From: Gemmata massiliana
Lineage (GTDB): Bacteria > Planctomycetota > Planctomycetia > Gemmatales > Gemmataceae
Direction: 5' to 3'
DNA length: 64,000 bases
Assembly: GCA_000531095.1 (NCBI GenBank)
Contig: HG799462.1
Location: forward strand, 355,743 to 419,742
Shown: positions 37,785 to 45,532 of the stretch, piece by piece
Numbering within the stretch: the stretch's first letter is position 1
Layout: each line of letters starts with the position of its first letter
Translations under genes and position numbers: made by a program
The notes under the pieces: generated by a model
The model's database searches: none
What the model was told of the DNA's origin: nothing
What the model saw: the letters and a program-made list of their open reading frames with translations, nothing else

Positions 37785-38494
37785 TACGCGCCTCCTTGTG
37801 CGGCGGGCGGGGCGGGCGGCGCGGGAGCTTCAACGGGGGGCGCGGGTGGTTTGAATGAGGGCACGGTCGCAACCGGTGGTGGAAGCGGCGCGGCGGGTAC
37901 CGGCGCACGAGGGGCCGCAGTGTAGGCTTCCTCGTGCTCGTCGCCGACCCAATCGGATGGTGGGTCGCGGAACATCGGACCAGCAAACGCATCGTAGATC
38001 ACGAGCAAGTTCAGCACGCCCGCGATCACCGTGTACACCCAACCCAAGTCCCAGCGCTTGTTGCCGTTGCGCTGGAGGTCGTTCAGTTCCTTTTCGTCGG
38101 GCATCCGCTGGAACTTGCCGAAGATCGGCCCTTCGTCTTTCGCCTTATCGAACGCGATGTACTGGTACACCCCGGGCCACGCGGCGGCACCGATCCAGAA
38201 CTGGCCGAGGAACTGCGGGCGGTACGAGATCGCTTTGGCGGCACCGGGCAGGTCGGTTCCGGCGACCGCGACCGCGGGGAGGTCTTCCGTGTCGGGCAGC
38301 CACACGTTCCGCCACTGTCCCATCCACATGCCGTAGAAGAACAGGAGGTACAGCCCGCCGAAGAACAACAGCCCCTTACCCACGCGCCCCTGGTAGATCT
38401 GGCCGAGACCGGGGATGATGTAACTGAGCAGGCCGGCGATCGGGTCGAGTGTGACCGGCGGGAGCGGCGGATCGTTCGTCGGCGAAGACGCCAT
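37784..38494 (-). CDS. DUF6677-like membrane protein
   Basis: About 236 residues. PIAGLLSYIIPGLGQIYQGR near the N-terminus matches small membrane proteins annotated as DUF6677 or TM2-like, followed by helices at about 42-58 and 160-180. The C-terminus is Pro/Ala-rich. The ATG at 38494 is directly preceded by a 45-base leader that recurs at 40701-40745. It is followed by the coupled 65-residue membrane protein. Confidence 0.75.
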   Translation of the reverse strand: MASSPTNDPPLPPVTLDPIAGLLSYIIPGLGQIYQGRVGKGLLFFGGLYLLFFYGMWMGQWRNVWLPDTEDLPAVAVAGTDLPGAAKAISYRPQFLGQFWIGAAAWPGVYQYIAFDKAKDEGPIFGKFQRMPDEKELNDLQRNGNKRWDLGWVYTVIAGVLNLLVIYDAFAGPMFRDPPSDWVGDEHEEAYTAAPRAPVPAAPLPPPVATVPSFKPPAPPVEAPAPPAPPAAQGGA

Positions 38495-38537
38495 CAGCGG
38501 GCCTCGGCGGAGTGGCTCCGGGCAAACGACGCAGCCC
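38493..38537. repeat. 45-bp leader repeat, copy 1
   Basis: A 45-base sequence identical to 40701-40745. Here it covers the start codon and 5' leader of the DUF6677-like gene. It contains the small dyad CGGAG-TGG-CTCCG. Confidence 0.85.
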
Positions 38538-38634
38538 GGTCGGAGAAACCAATGGTCTCCCATCGGGTGTTCGCCACTGGCCGGGCGACATTGTCGGTTC
38601 TCAAGATTATATGATTCGCCCCACGCGGGCCAAG

Positions 38635-39324
38635 TCACTTGGGCCAGGGAAGCACGACGGGAAGTGACACCCACCCCTGAACCTGCGCTACGTGAAGAAC
38701 CGTGTACACGATCAGCCCTAAACCTGCGAATCCCAACAGGTTCTTGAAGAACCCCGAGCGGAAAAGGCGCCCCAGGGGGCCGAACATTCCGCAGATGCTA
38801 TCGAACAGGCCGTTGAGCGCAACGAACGGGAGGAACACGAACGGTATCGGAGGCGTCGCCGGTACCGGAGTTAGCGCCGTGGGTGGTGCCGGCGGAGGAG
38901 GCGCTTTGGGTTGTGGCGCGGGAGTTGGCTTCGGAGTGGGAGTCTTGGTCGGAGCGGGGGTGACTTTCACCATCGGTGCCGGAGCAGGCGCTGGAACCGG
39001 GACTGGCGCAGGTTGAGGGGGCGCGGCCGGAGTCGGAACGGGCGCCGGGGCCTTTGCGACTGGTGCCGGTGTAGCGGGCGCAGGCGGCTCGAATTTCAGT
39101 GTCGCAGGCGGTTCGTTGACCGCGAGGTGTGCGAGTGACGGGGCCGGCACAGTCGCGGGCGCATCGACACGCCAACTCGGTGGCAGCGGTGGCTGCGTCA
39201 TCGACGGGGGCGGAACGGGCACTTCCGCCGGCGCGAGCGGCACCATCAGCATCTTCTGGAGCAGCGCGTCCAGCTCGTCGAGTTGCTGTCTGGTCAGGTC
39301 GTTCGGGCTGGGGGCGGTGGCCAT
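38635..39324 (-). CDS. proline/alanine-rich membrane protein
   Basis: About 229 residues. A short acidic helical N-terminus (QQLDELDALLQKMLMVPL in part) is followed by a long Pro/Ala/Thr-rich stretch (about 35-165) and two C-terminal hydrophobic segments (about 168-185 and 200-218). The linker composition suggests an extended arm crossing the periplasm. It shares orientation with the two following small membrane genes, 140 bases away. Confidence 0.7.
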   Translation of the reverse strand: MATAPSPNDLTRQQLDELDALLQKMLMVPLAPAEVPVPPPSMTQPPLPPSWRVDAPATVPAPSLAHLAVNEPPATLKFEPPAPATPAPVAKAPAPVPTPAAPPQPAPVPVPAPAPAPMVKVTPAPTKTPTPKPTPAPQPKAPPPPAPPTALTPVPATPPIPFVFLPFVALNGLFDSICGMFGPLGRLFRSGFFKNLLGFAGLGLIVYTVLHVAQVQGWVSLPVVLPWPK

Positions 39325-39518
39325 GAGCTTCCTTTCGCGGCCAAATCCGTGTCGTGCCGCGAGCGGCAACCGGAGCGCGGGTGGAAGTCTAGCCCCCTAT
39401 GAGCGGGGAAAAAAGGGCAAGTCGCAGCGCGAAATGGATCGGACCTGATTGCGCGGATCTCGTGCTGTGGCCGACCTTTGCGAAGCCGGCTACAGGGTCA
39501 AACGCGACACCCGAACGC

Positions 39519-39941
39519 CTAGTGGGGCGTCTCCTTCACTTCGTTCCGGTTCCACTTGGGGATGAGCACGATGAGATCTTGAGTGCCGTTGGGCACGCAC
39601 TGGCACGCGAGACGCGATTCCGGCGACAGGTCCGGGGCCTTGTCCAGTTCGTCTTCCTCGTTTTCCGTCGCGCGCGAGCAGCTCTCGCCGCCCTTTTCGA
39701 TGCGCACGTGACACGTCGAGCACGCACACACACCGCCGCACGAGTGGTTGATCTCGATCCCCGCACCGTCGGCAATATCGAGGACGCTACCTTCCAGACC
39801 GATGTGCCCGAGTGGGAACGTGGCCGGATCGACCGCGACTTCGGTCGATTGACCCGTCGCTTCGTCCACGAACGTGACCTTGAACGGCTGGGTCGCCTTC
39901 GGCGCCGGCCCCTTCTGGATATACGGGTTCACGCCCGCCAT
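39519..39941 (-). CDS. [2Fe-2S] ferredoxin, adrenodoxin/Isc type
   Basis: A 140-residue plant/adrenodoxin-like ferredoxin. The cluster ligands C68-x5-C74-x2-C77 and C113 (SCGGVCACSTC ... CQC) fit the C-x5-C-x2-C-x35-C pattern of Isc ferredoxins. It carries an unusual N-terminal 20-residue extension. It probably donates electrons in Fe-S assembly or to an oxygenase, but no isc genes are adjacent. Confidence 0.9.
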   Translation of the reverse strand: MAGVNPYIQKGPAPKATQPFKVTFVDEATGQSTEVAVDPATFPLGHIGLEGSVLDIADGAGIEINHSCGGVCACSTCHVRIEKGGESCSRATENEEDELDKAPDLSPESRLACQCVPNGTQDLIVLIPKWNRNEVKETPH

Positions 39942-40005
39942 GCTTGGTTTCCTGCGTCAGAGAAATCGGATCGTGTGGTCTATTATATCCGTGACGGGAA
40001 ACGAA

Positions 40006-40034
40006 GAAGCCCGCGAACTCGGTTCGCGGGCTTC
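40006..40034 (-). terminator. bidirectional intrinsic terminator
   Basis: A 13-bp perfect stem GAAGCCCGCGAAC/GTTCGCGGGCTTC with loop TCG. T-rich sequence follows on both strands. It ends the BON-domain gene (minus strand). Confidence 0.8.
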
Positions 40035-40056
40035 CGTTTTACTCAAAGATTGTTCG

Positions 40057-40658
40057 TTACTTGCTCGCGACCGGGAACGTGAGTTCGTTCGTGATGCCAC
40101 CGACGCCGGGCGTCAATCGCACGAGCCCTTCGACCAATCGGGCTTCTTCGTCGTCTTTCACCGTGCCACGGAGCGTGACGTTGTTGTTGCCGTCTGCGAG
40201 AACCTGCACGCTCTTTGAGTTGGAAAGCCCGCCCGCGTCGATGATGCCGCGGAGATCGGTTTGCAGTTTGATCGCGGTGACGGGCGGCGTGGGGAACCGC
40301 ATTTGAGCGGTGTAGTGGATCTGCACCGGGAGCTGAATCAGGATGCCGCTCTGATTCGTGGTACTCTGCGTACCGCGGGCACCGGTCCCCGTCGTTCGGC
40401 CCGTAGTGGTGCCTGTGCCCGTGCTCCCGTAAAGGGCCGCGCCGAAGCCGCCCGGGGTGGTGCTCGACTTGTTATTGATGCCCTGGTAGTACGGGTTCGC
40501 GAAGTACCCCGAGAGGAAGTTCGATTTTGAGGACGAACTGGTCGCGTTCCCGGTCGGCGCGCTGGGTGGCTCCGGTGCCGTAACCGTTTGAAGCGCCGAC
40601 GACGATCCGGTCAGGCTGCTAGTCCCCAGACTGCTGCCGAGAGTGCTTCCGAGGCTGC
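40057..40658 (-). CDS. BON-domain protein, 5' end lost at an assembly junction
   Basis: The C-terminal BON domain (about 75 residues: VKDDEEARLVEGLVRLTPGV in part) belongs to a family that binds phospholipid or peptidoglycan in the envelope. Upstream in frame is a Ser/Gly/Thr-rich region (LGSTLGSSLGTSS and following) that runs unbroken to 40658, where the linker-like sequence 40659-40700 begins. No start codon or signal peptide remains, so the first part of the gene is missing from this assembly. Confidence 0.75.
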
Positions 40659-40700
40659 TCGTATAACCTCGTATAATGTATGCTATACGAAGTTATTACG
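40659..40700. other. loxP-type mate-pair linker (probable assembly artefact)
   Basis: A 42-base segment matches, from memory, the loxP-derived linker of 454 Titanium paired-end libraries with one mismatch. Inside it 40663-40675 and 40684-40696 are the 13-base lox arms (one T-to-C change) around spacer ATGTATGC. Translations of this linker (RITSYNVCYTKLL and ITSYSIHYT, both visible here) are known database contaminants. It interrupts the BON-domain gene. Confidence 0.9.
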
Positions 40701-40745
40701 ATCAGCGGGCCTCGGCGGAGTGGCTCCGGGCAAACGACGCAGCCC
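40701..40745. repeat. 45-bp leader repeat, copy 2, abutting the linker
   Basis: Identical to 38493-38537 and begins exactly at the linker boundary. The sequence then diverges (40746 onward). It is either a mate read end from another locus or a natural dispersed leader repeat. Confidence 0.85.
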
Positions 40746-40995
40746 TGGCGCCCGCGATCACAACTGCCCACGCCCAAGTTTTGAGTCCGCGCACGGAACA
40801 CCCTCTTTCTTTCGGGGCACGCAGTGGTATGCTGCGGCGGGGCCACGTCCCACACATTATCGACGATCCGATTCGGCCGGTCCAGTCATACGTTGATGAG
40901 AAAGCGAGTAGTATTTCATTTCCGGTGCTCAGTTTACCGCGAGAACGGCGCCGGTCCGCGTACCGGTCGCGAGCACCCATAAACTCGGAGCTCCC

Positions 40996-41903
40996 ATGCA
41001 ACTCGGCTTCGTGTCGGCGATCCTGGCCGATCAGTCACTCGAACAGGTGCTCGCGTTTGCGGCGGACGAGGGGTTCTCGTGCGTCGAGTTGATGTGCTGG
41101 CCCCCGGGCCGGGCCGACCGGCGGTACGCGGGCGTCACGCACCTGGACGTCACGGACTTTACCGACGAGACCGCAGCAGGCATCCAGGATCTGCTCCGAA
41201 TCCACCGGGTGAACATCTCCGCGCTGGTTACTACCCGAACCCACTCGACCGGGATCCGCACACCGGATGCTCGTGTGCGATCACCTGATTAAAGTGATCC
41301 GGGCCGCGGCGAAAGCTCGGCGTGGGCGTGGTGAACACGTTCATCGGGCGCGACCCGGCCGGCACAGTGAACGCGAACTTCGACCTCGTTAAACAGGTGT
41401 GGCCGCGCGTGCTGGACGAGGCGCGCGAGGCGGGCGTTCGGCTCGGTATCGAGCACTGCCCGATGCTGTTCAGCGAGAACGAGTGGCCCGGTGGTAAGAA
41501 CGTCGCGATCAGCCCGGCGCTCTGGCGGCGCCTGTTCGACACGTTCCCGGACGCCCCCCTCGGGTTGAACTTCGACCCGTCGCACCTGATCTGGCAGTTC
41601 ATCGATTGCGGGCGCGCCGTGCGCGAGTTCGGGTCGCGCATCGTTCACGTTCACGCGAAGGACGAGCGCATCGATTCCGCCCGGCTCTACGACGTGGGCG
41701 TTTTGGGGCTTGGGTGGCACGTACCGAAGCTGCCGGGGCTGGGCGACGTCAAGTGGGGCGAGTTCTTCGCCGCGCTGACGGACGTGGGGTACACCGGTCC
41801 GGTGTGCATCGAGGTCGAGGACCGGGCCTACGAGGGCTCGCTCGCCGAGCGCCAGCGGGCGCTCCGCCAGAGCCGCAAGTTTCTCGAACAATTCATCGGC
41901 TAG
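40996..41903 (+). CDS. sugar phosphate isomerase/epimerase (AP-endonuclease-2 TIM barrel), three frameshifts
   Basis: When corrected it reads as one protein of about 301 residues, with N-terminal [15 protein letters not shown] and barrel motifs [49 protein letters not shown] and [13 protein letters not shown], typical of xylose-isomerase-like sugar epimerases. Three single-base shifts are needed: an extra G at 41226-41227, an extra C at 41263-41264 and one fewer A at 41312-41314. All lie within 90 bases and at short runs, close to the artefact at 40659, so low sequence quality is likelier than gene decay. Confidence 0.85.
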
Positions 41904-42053
41904 CGGGAACCGGAACGGGCGCGGCGTGTTCAATTTTTGGGCTCACGCCCGGCATTTGGCCACGACTCGTCGCTGGCGTCCCGCGCGCCAACGACGTATG
42001 ATCCAAATACGTTCCTCAACGTACCGCTCCCCTCTCGCTAACGAGGACAGATC

Positions 42054-43223
42054 ATGCGACGCTGGTTAGCTGCCCCGGTTGCGTTTGCCGTAGCAATCGG
42101 GCTTTCGTCCCTGCACGTGGCCCCGGTCAAGGCCCAACCCAAGGGCGAGGCGCCGGTCGAAGAATCGTTTCTCACCGCGGACGGGGTGCAACTGAAGGGG
42201 CTGTTCCACGCCACCAATAAGGACGCGGCCACGGCGCCGGTGGCGGTCCTCCTGTACGCGCCCGGTCCGGACCGGGACATGACGAAGGGGGACTGGGCCG
42301 GGCTCGCGGGGCGGCTCAACGAGGCCGGGTACCACGTGTTCCGGTTCGACTGGCGCGGGCACGGCAAGAGCACGGAAATTAAAGACCCGAAGAAGTTCTG
42401 GACCAACCCGTTCCTGAACGGGGGCAACGTCAATTACAACGGGTACATCAAGGGCGGGCCGCCGAAGAAACCGCTCAAGAACGACCTGTATTACAAAGAC
42501 CTGAGCCCGACGCGGGCCGAGCGGTACCTCCCCGCGTACCTGAACGACCTGGCCGCGGTCCGCCTTCACCTGGACTCGAAGAACGACAACAAAACCCTGA
42601 ACACCAGTTCGATCTATCTGATCGGTACCGGCGACGCCGCGGCCCTGGGGCTGGGCTGGATCGCGACCGAGTGGTCGCGCCCGGCCGTGTTCCCGAAGGA
42701 GGGCCAGTTGGGTGTGGGCGTGCCCGGGTACGAATTCGTGCCGCAACAGCTCGTCGGGCAGTTCCCCCCGGAGGGCGGGCACGACATCGCCGGCGCCGTG
42801 TGGATCAGCCCCAACCGCCCGGCGCTGATCTCCGAAGCGGCCACGAAGAAGTGGATCAGCACTTACGCCCCCAAGATCCGCGAAAACAACCCGATGCTGT
42901 TCCTCTACGCCGACAAGGACGCGGCGGGGAAGAAGCAGAGCGAGTTCTTCTACAACGAGGTGCTCGTGGGCGACCCGCGGCGGGCCAAAGCGTTCAACCT
43001 CGCCCCGATTTCGGACACGTTCATCAAGGAAGTGAAGGGCGGGAGCACTCTGAACGGCGTAAAGTTGCTCGACAACAACGCCGAGCTGAAGGTACAGGAC
43101 ACCATTATTCAGTTCATGGCAGCGATCCAGAAGGAGCGGGCCAAGTTGCCGTCGAAGAACCGCAACTACAGCACCCCGTACTTCATCAACGCCCAGAGCT
43201 TCGGCTTCGCTGCCACCCCGTGA
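42054..43223 (+). CDS. secreted alpha/beta-hydrolase-fold protein lacking the catalytic serine
   Basis: 389 residues with a signal peptide (MRRWLAAPVAFAVAIGLSS, cleavage near VKA). The fold signature LLYAPGPDRDM, FRFDWRGHGKST and LFLYADKDAAGKK (acid strand) matches lysophospholipase-like alpha/beta hydrolases. At the nucleophile elbow the expected GxSxG reads GTGDA, so Ser is replaced by Asp. It may be non-catalytic or use a haloalkane-dehalogenase-like Asp nucleophile; the latter is speculative. A perfect palindrome follows at 43255. Confidence 0.78.
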   Translation: MRRWLAAPVAFAVAIGLSSLHVAPVKAQPKGEAPVEESFLTADGVQLKGLFHATNKDAATAPVAVLLYAPGPDRDMTKGDWAGLAGRLNEAGYHVFRFDWRGHGKSTEIKDPKKFWTNPFLNGGNVNYNGYIKGGPPKKPLKNDLYYKDLSPTRAERYLPAYLNDLAAVRLHLDSKNDNKTLNTSSIYLIGTGDAAALGLGWIATEWSRPAVFPKEGQLGVGVPGYEFVPQQLVGQFPPEGGHDIAGAVWISPNRPALISEAATKKWISTYAPKIRENNPMLFLYADKDAAGKKQSEFFYNEVLVGDPRRAKAFNLAPISDTFIKEVKGGSTLNGVKLLDNNAELKVQDTIIQFMAAIQKERAKLPSKNRNYSTPYFINAQSFGFAATP

Positions 43224-43254
43224 CCCCGCCACAGGGGGCGGAAGAGCAGTTCTC

Positions 43255-43339
43255 AGCCCCGTTAGGGGCGTAGGCGCGTAGCCAGGGGGTGAAGCTTACG
43301 CTTACCCCCTGGCTACGCGCCTACGCCCCTAACGGGGCT
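43255..43339. repeat. 36-bp perfect inverted repeat, palindrome family A
   Basis: Arms 43255-43290 and 43304-43339 are perfect inverted copies; the loop continues the pairing (AAGC/GCTT). The arm shares AGCCCCG, AGGGGCGT and TAGCCAGGGG-TGAAGC blocks with the larger palindrome at 51266-51442. It sits between convergent genes. Confidence 0.9.
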
Positions 43340-43363
43340 TCAGAAGCAATACACCCACCGTGC

Positions 43364-45358
43364 TCACCCCTCGACGAGCTTGCGGAGTTCCTGTTCGAGT
43401 GCCGCCATCACCTTGCCGACGCTCTCCGCGGTCTTGGCGAGTTTGCGGTCGGCTTCGCTCGCCGGGTCGAGCGGGGCGACCAGTTCGTTGAGCTTAACGA
43501 CCGCGCCCTCGAAGACGATGAGCAGTTTGCGGATCGTCAACTTGTCCCCGTGCTTCTTGCACACGTCCACCGCGTTGCGAATGGTCTTGAGGCTCTCGTC
43601 GAAGTCCGGGATCGTTGCGATCGTGGGCCACGTTTTGAGCAGGTAGTCGCGGGCCTTCTGGTGGGCCTCGTCCTTCACCTTCCACTCGGCCGCGAGTTCG
43701 TTCTTCCGTTTCTTGATTTCGGCATCGTCGGGCACGAGTTCGGACAGTTGGGTGTAGGCCGCGAGTGCCTCGTCCACGTCGCCACGGGCCAGTAAAAGCG
43801 CGATCCGCGCGTTGATCGCTTGCGCCTGTACCTCGCGCGCGGCAGCGGCGGGATCGTTCTCGCGCTTCACGATCTCTTCGAGTGACTTGAGGTGCTTGGA
43901 GAGCTGCTCGTTGTACGCCTTCAGTAGGGCCACGTTCTGTCCCATTTTGGTGAGGATCCCGTCCACACTTTCGGCCTTTTGCACCGCTTTGCCTTGCTCT
44001 TTGAGCCGCGTCAGTTCGTCCGAGAGGGTCTTGTCGGCCGAGTCCGCGGCCGTAAACCCGCTTTGCGCCCGGGCGAGGGCTTCGGCGTTCTTCTGTTTTT
44101 TGATGAGGTCCGCGACCGCCTCGAAGCACACCGACTGTGCGAGTCGGGCGTCGGCCGCGGCGTTCGCGGCGGCGAGCACCGAGCGCTCGAACGCGGCCCG
44201 CTCTTCCTTCGCCGGGTCGATGTCAAACGGGATCGTGATCGGTTCGTCGTTGAGGATCGGCACCGGAAACTGCTTCGCCTGCGACGGCCCGAGCGCGACC
44301 GTGACGCACGCGATGCCCGAAAGCGCGCGGTCCGAGCGGAACTGCGCCGTCTGCGAGTGGAACTTGCACACGTCCTTTTGGTCGCCCGCGCCGGCCACCA
44401 CGAAGCCGTTGTCACTCGCACGCACGTTCACCGCCGACGCGGTCTTGTACACCGTACCTTCGCTACTCATCAGGCGCACCGCGACGGGCGCCTTCACCGT
44501 ACCGAGCTTCATGGCGCGGTAGCCGATCACGCCCCCGGTGGTGGGCATCGCGTTCTGGTAGCGCGTCAGGATCGTGCACCGACACGTGCCGTCCGCGCCC
44601 ACGTCGGTCACTTTCAGCAAGGTGAAGTCGCGCGGGGTCGATGTGAGTCCGGGCGGCGGAACCGAACCCGGCGGCGGGTTGATGATTTTGCCCGTCGCGG
44701 TGCGAACCGGCGGCGGGGCCGGGCGGTTCGTCTTGCGGACCGCGGCGACGGCGAATACGTCCCCGGTTTGTACGAGATCCTTCACCGGGCCGAGGCCCGA
44801 TCCGCGGATCAGCACCTTCGCCTCGTCCGACTTCCCGCCGATGGCTTCGACCGTGCCCACCAGTCCGAAGTCGCGGTCGAGCATCAGCCCGGCGGTGCGG
44901 CCTGCGAGTTCCGGTGCCCGTGTCGATTGCGTGCGCACGACCGGGGACGACAGCCCCGTGAACCCGTCGTACTGCCGCGACTCCATGTGGACCTTGCCGT
45001 CGCGGTACTCGATTTTGAGGAAGTGCGTTTTCGCGCCGGTGAGGTCGCGCGGGGCGTCCAGGGCCGTGAACCCCTTTTCGCTGAACTGCTGCCACAGCGG
45101 TTCCTTGGTCGCGTCGCGCGCGAGGTCGGCGAGATCGATCACCTCGACCGTACCCAGGTTCCCCAACCCGGGCTGGAGCGCGGCCAGGAGGTCGCGCTTC
45201 AAGCGGTCGCGGAAGTCCTGCGTGAGCAGCGGGTGCGGCTTGACCGAGATCACGACCCGCCACAGGTACTGCTGCTTCGGTTCGGGGTCGAGTTGGGCGA
45301 ACGCGGGCGCACCCGCCAAGAGCGCAACGGCAACAACGGCGACCAAGCGGCGGACCAT
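43364..45358 (-). CDS. secreted hypothetical protein with coiled-coil C-terminus
   Basis: A 664-residue protein with a clear signal peptide (MVRRLVAVVAVALLAGAPAFA). The N-terminal part (about 25-350) is beta-rich, with a Pro-rich insert near 235. The C-terminal part (about 400-660) is helical and coiled-coil-like, with an alanine-rich stretch. No catalytic family is recognised. It is transcribed divergently from the metalloprotease-like gene with a 174-base shared promoter region, so the two may be co-regulated. Confidence 0.78.
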   Translation of the reverse strand: MVRRLVAVVAVALLAGAPAFAQLDPEPKQQYLWRVVISVKPHPLLTQDFRDRLKRDLLAALQPGLGNLGTVEVIDLADLARDATKEPLWQQFSEKGFTALDAPRDLTGAKTHFLKIEYRDGKVHMESRQYDGFTGLSSPVVRTQSTRAPELAGRTAGLMLDRDFGLVGTVEAIGGKSDEAKVLIRGSGLGPVKDLVQTGDVFAVAAVRKTNRPAPPPVRTATGKIINPPPGSVPPPGLTSTPRDFTLLKVTDVGADGTCRCTILTRYQNAMPTTGGVIGYRAMKLGTVKAPVAVRLMSSEGTVYKTASAVNVRASDNGFVVAGAGDQKDVCKFHSQTAQFRSDRALSGIACVTVALGPSQAKQFPVPILNDEPITIPFDIDPAKEERAAFERSVLAAANAAADARLAQSVCFEAVADLIKKQKNAEALARAQSGFTAADSADKTLSDELTRLKEQGKAVQKAESVDGILTKMGQNVALLKAYNEQLSKHLKSLEEIVKRENDPAAAAREVQAQAINARIALLLARGDVDEALAAYTQLSELVPDDAEIKKRKNELAAEWKVKDEAHQKARDYLLKTWPTIATIPDFDESLKTIRNAVDVCKKHGDKLTIRKLLIVFEGAVVKLNELVAPLDPASEADRKLAKTAESVGKVMAALEQELRKLVEG

Positions 45359-45532
45359 ACAGAACCTCCGACGAACGGTGTTGTGAGTGTACCAGATTTC
45401 GCGGGCGTCTGCGCGCTCGTGGGAGACCGCACTCTATGCTTTGGCGCCGGGCCGATTGCTCCCCCGTGCGCGCACGGGTACACTGACCAAACTGAAATTC
45501 AAATCGAAATTAGTGCTCCGGAGTGACTGCGT

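Noticed and set aside
40663..40696. A natural or engineered lox recombination site
   Set aside because: The flanks extend to the full 42-base sequencing linker and the gene is cut abruptly, so an artefact is the simpler explanation; no cassette or second site is present.
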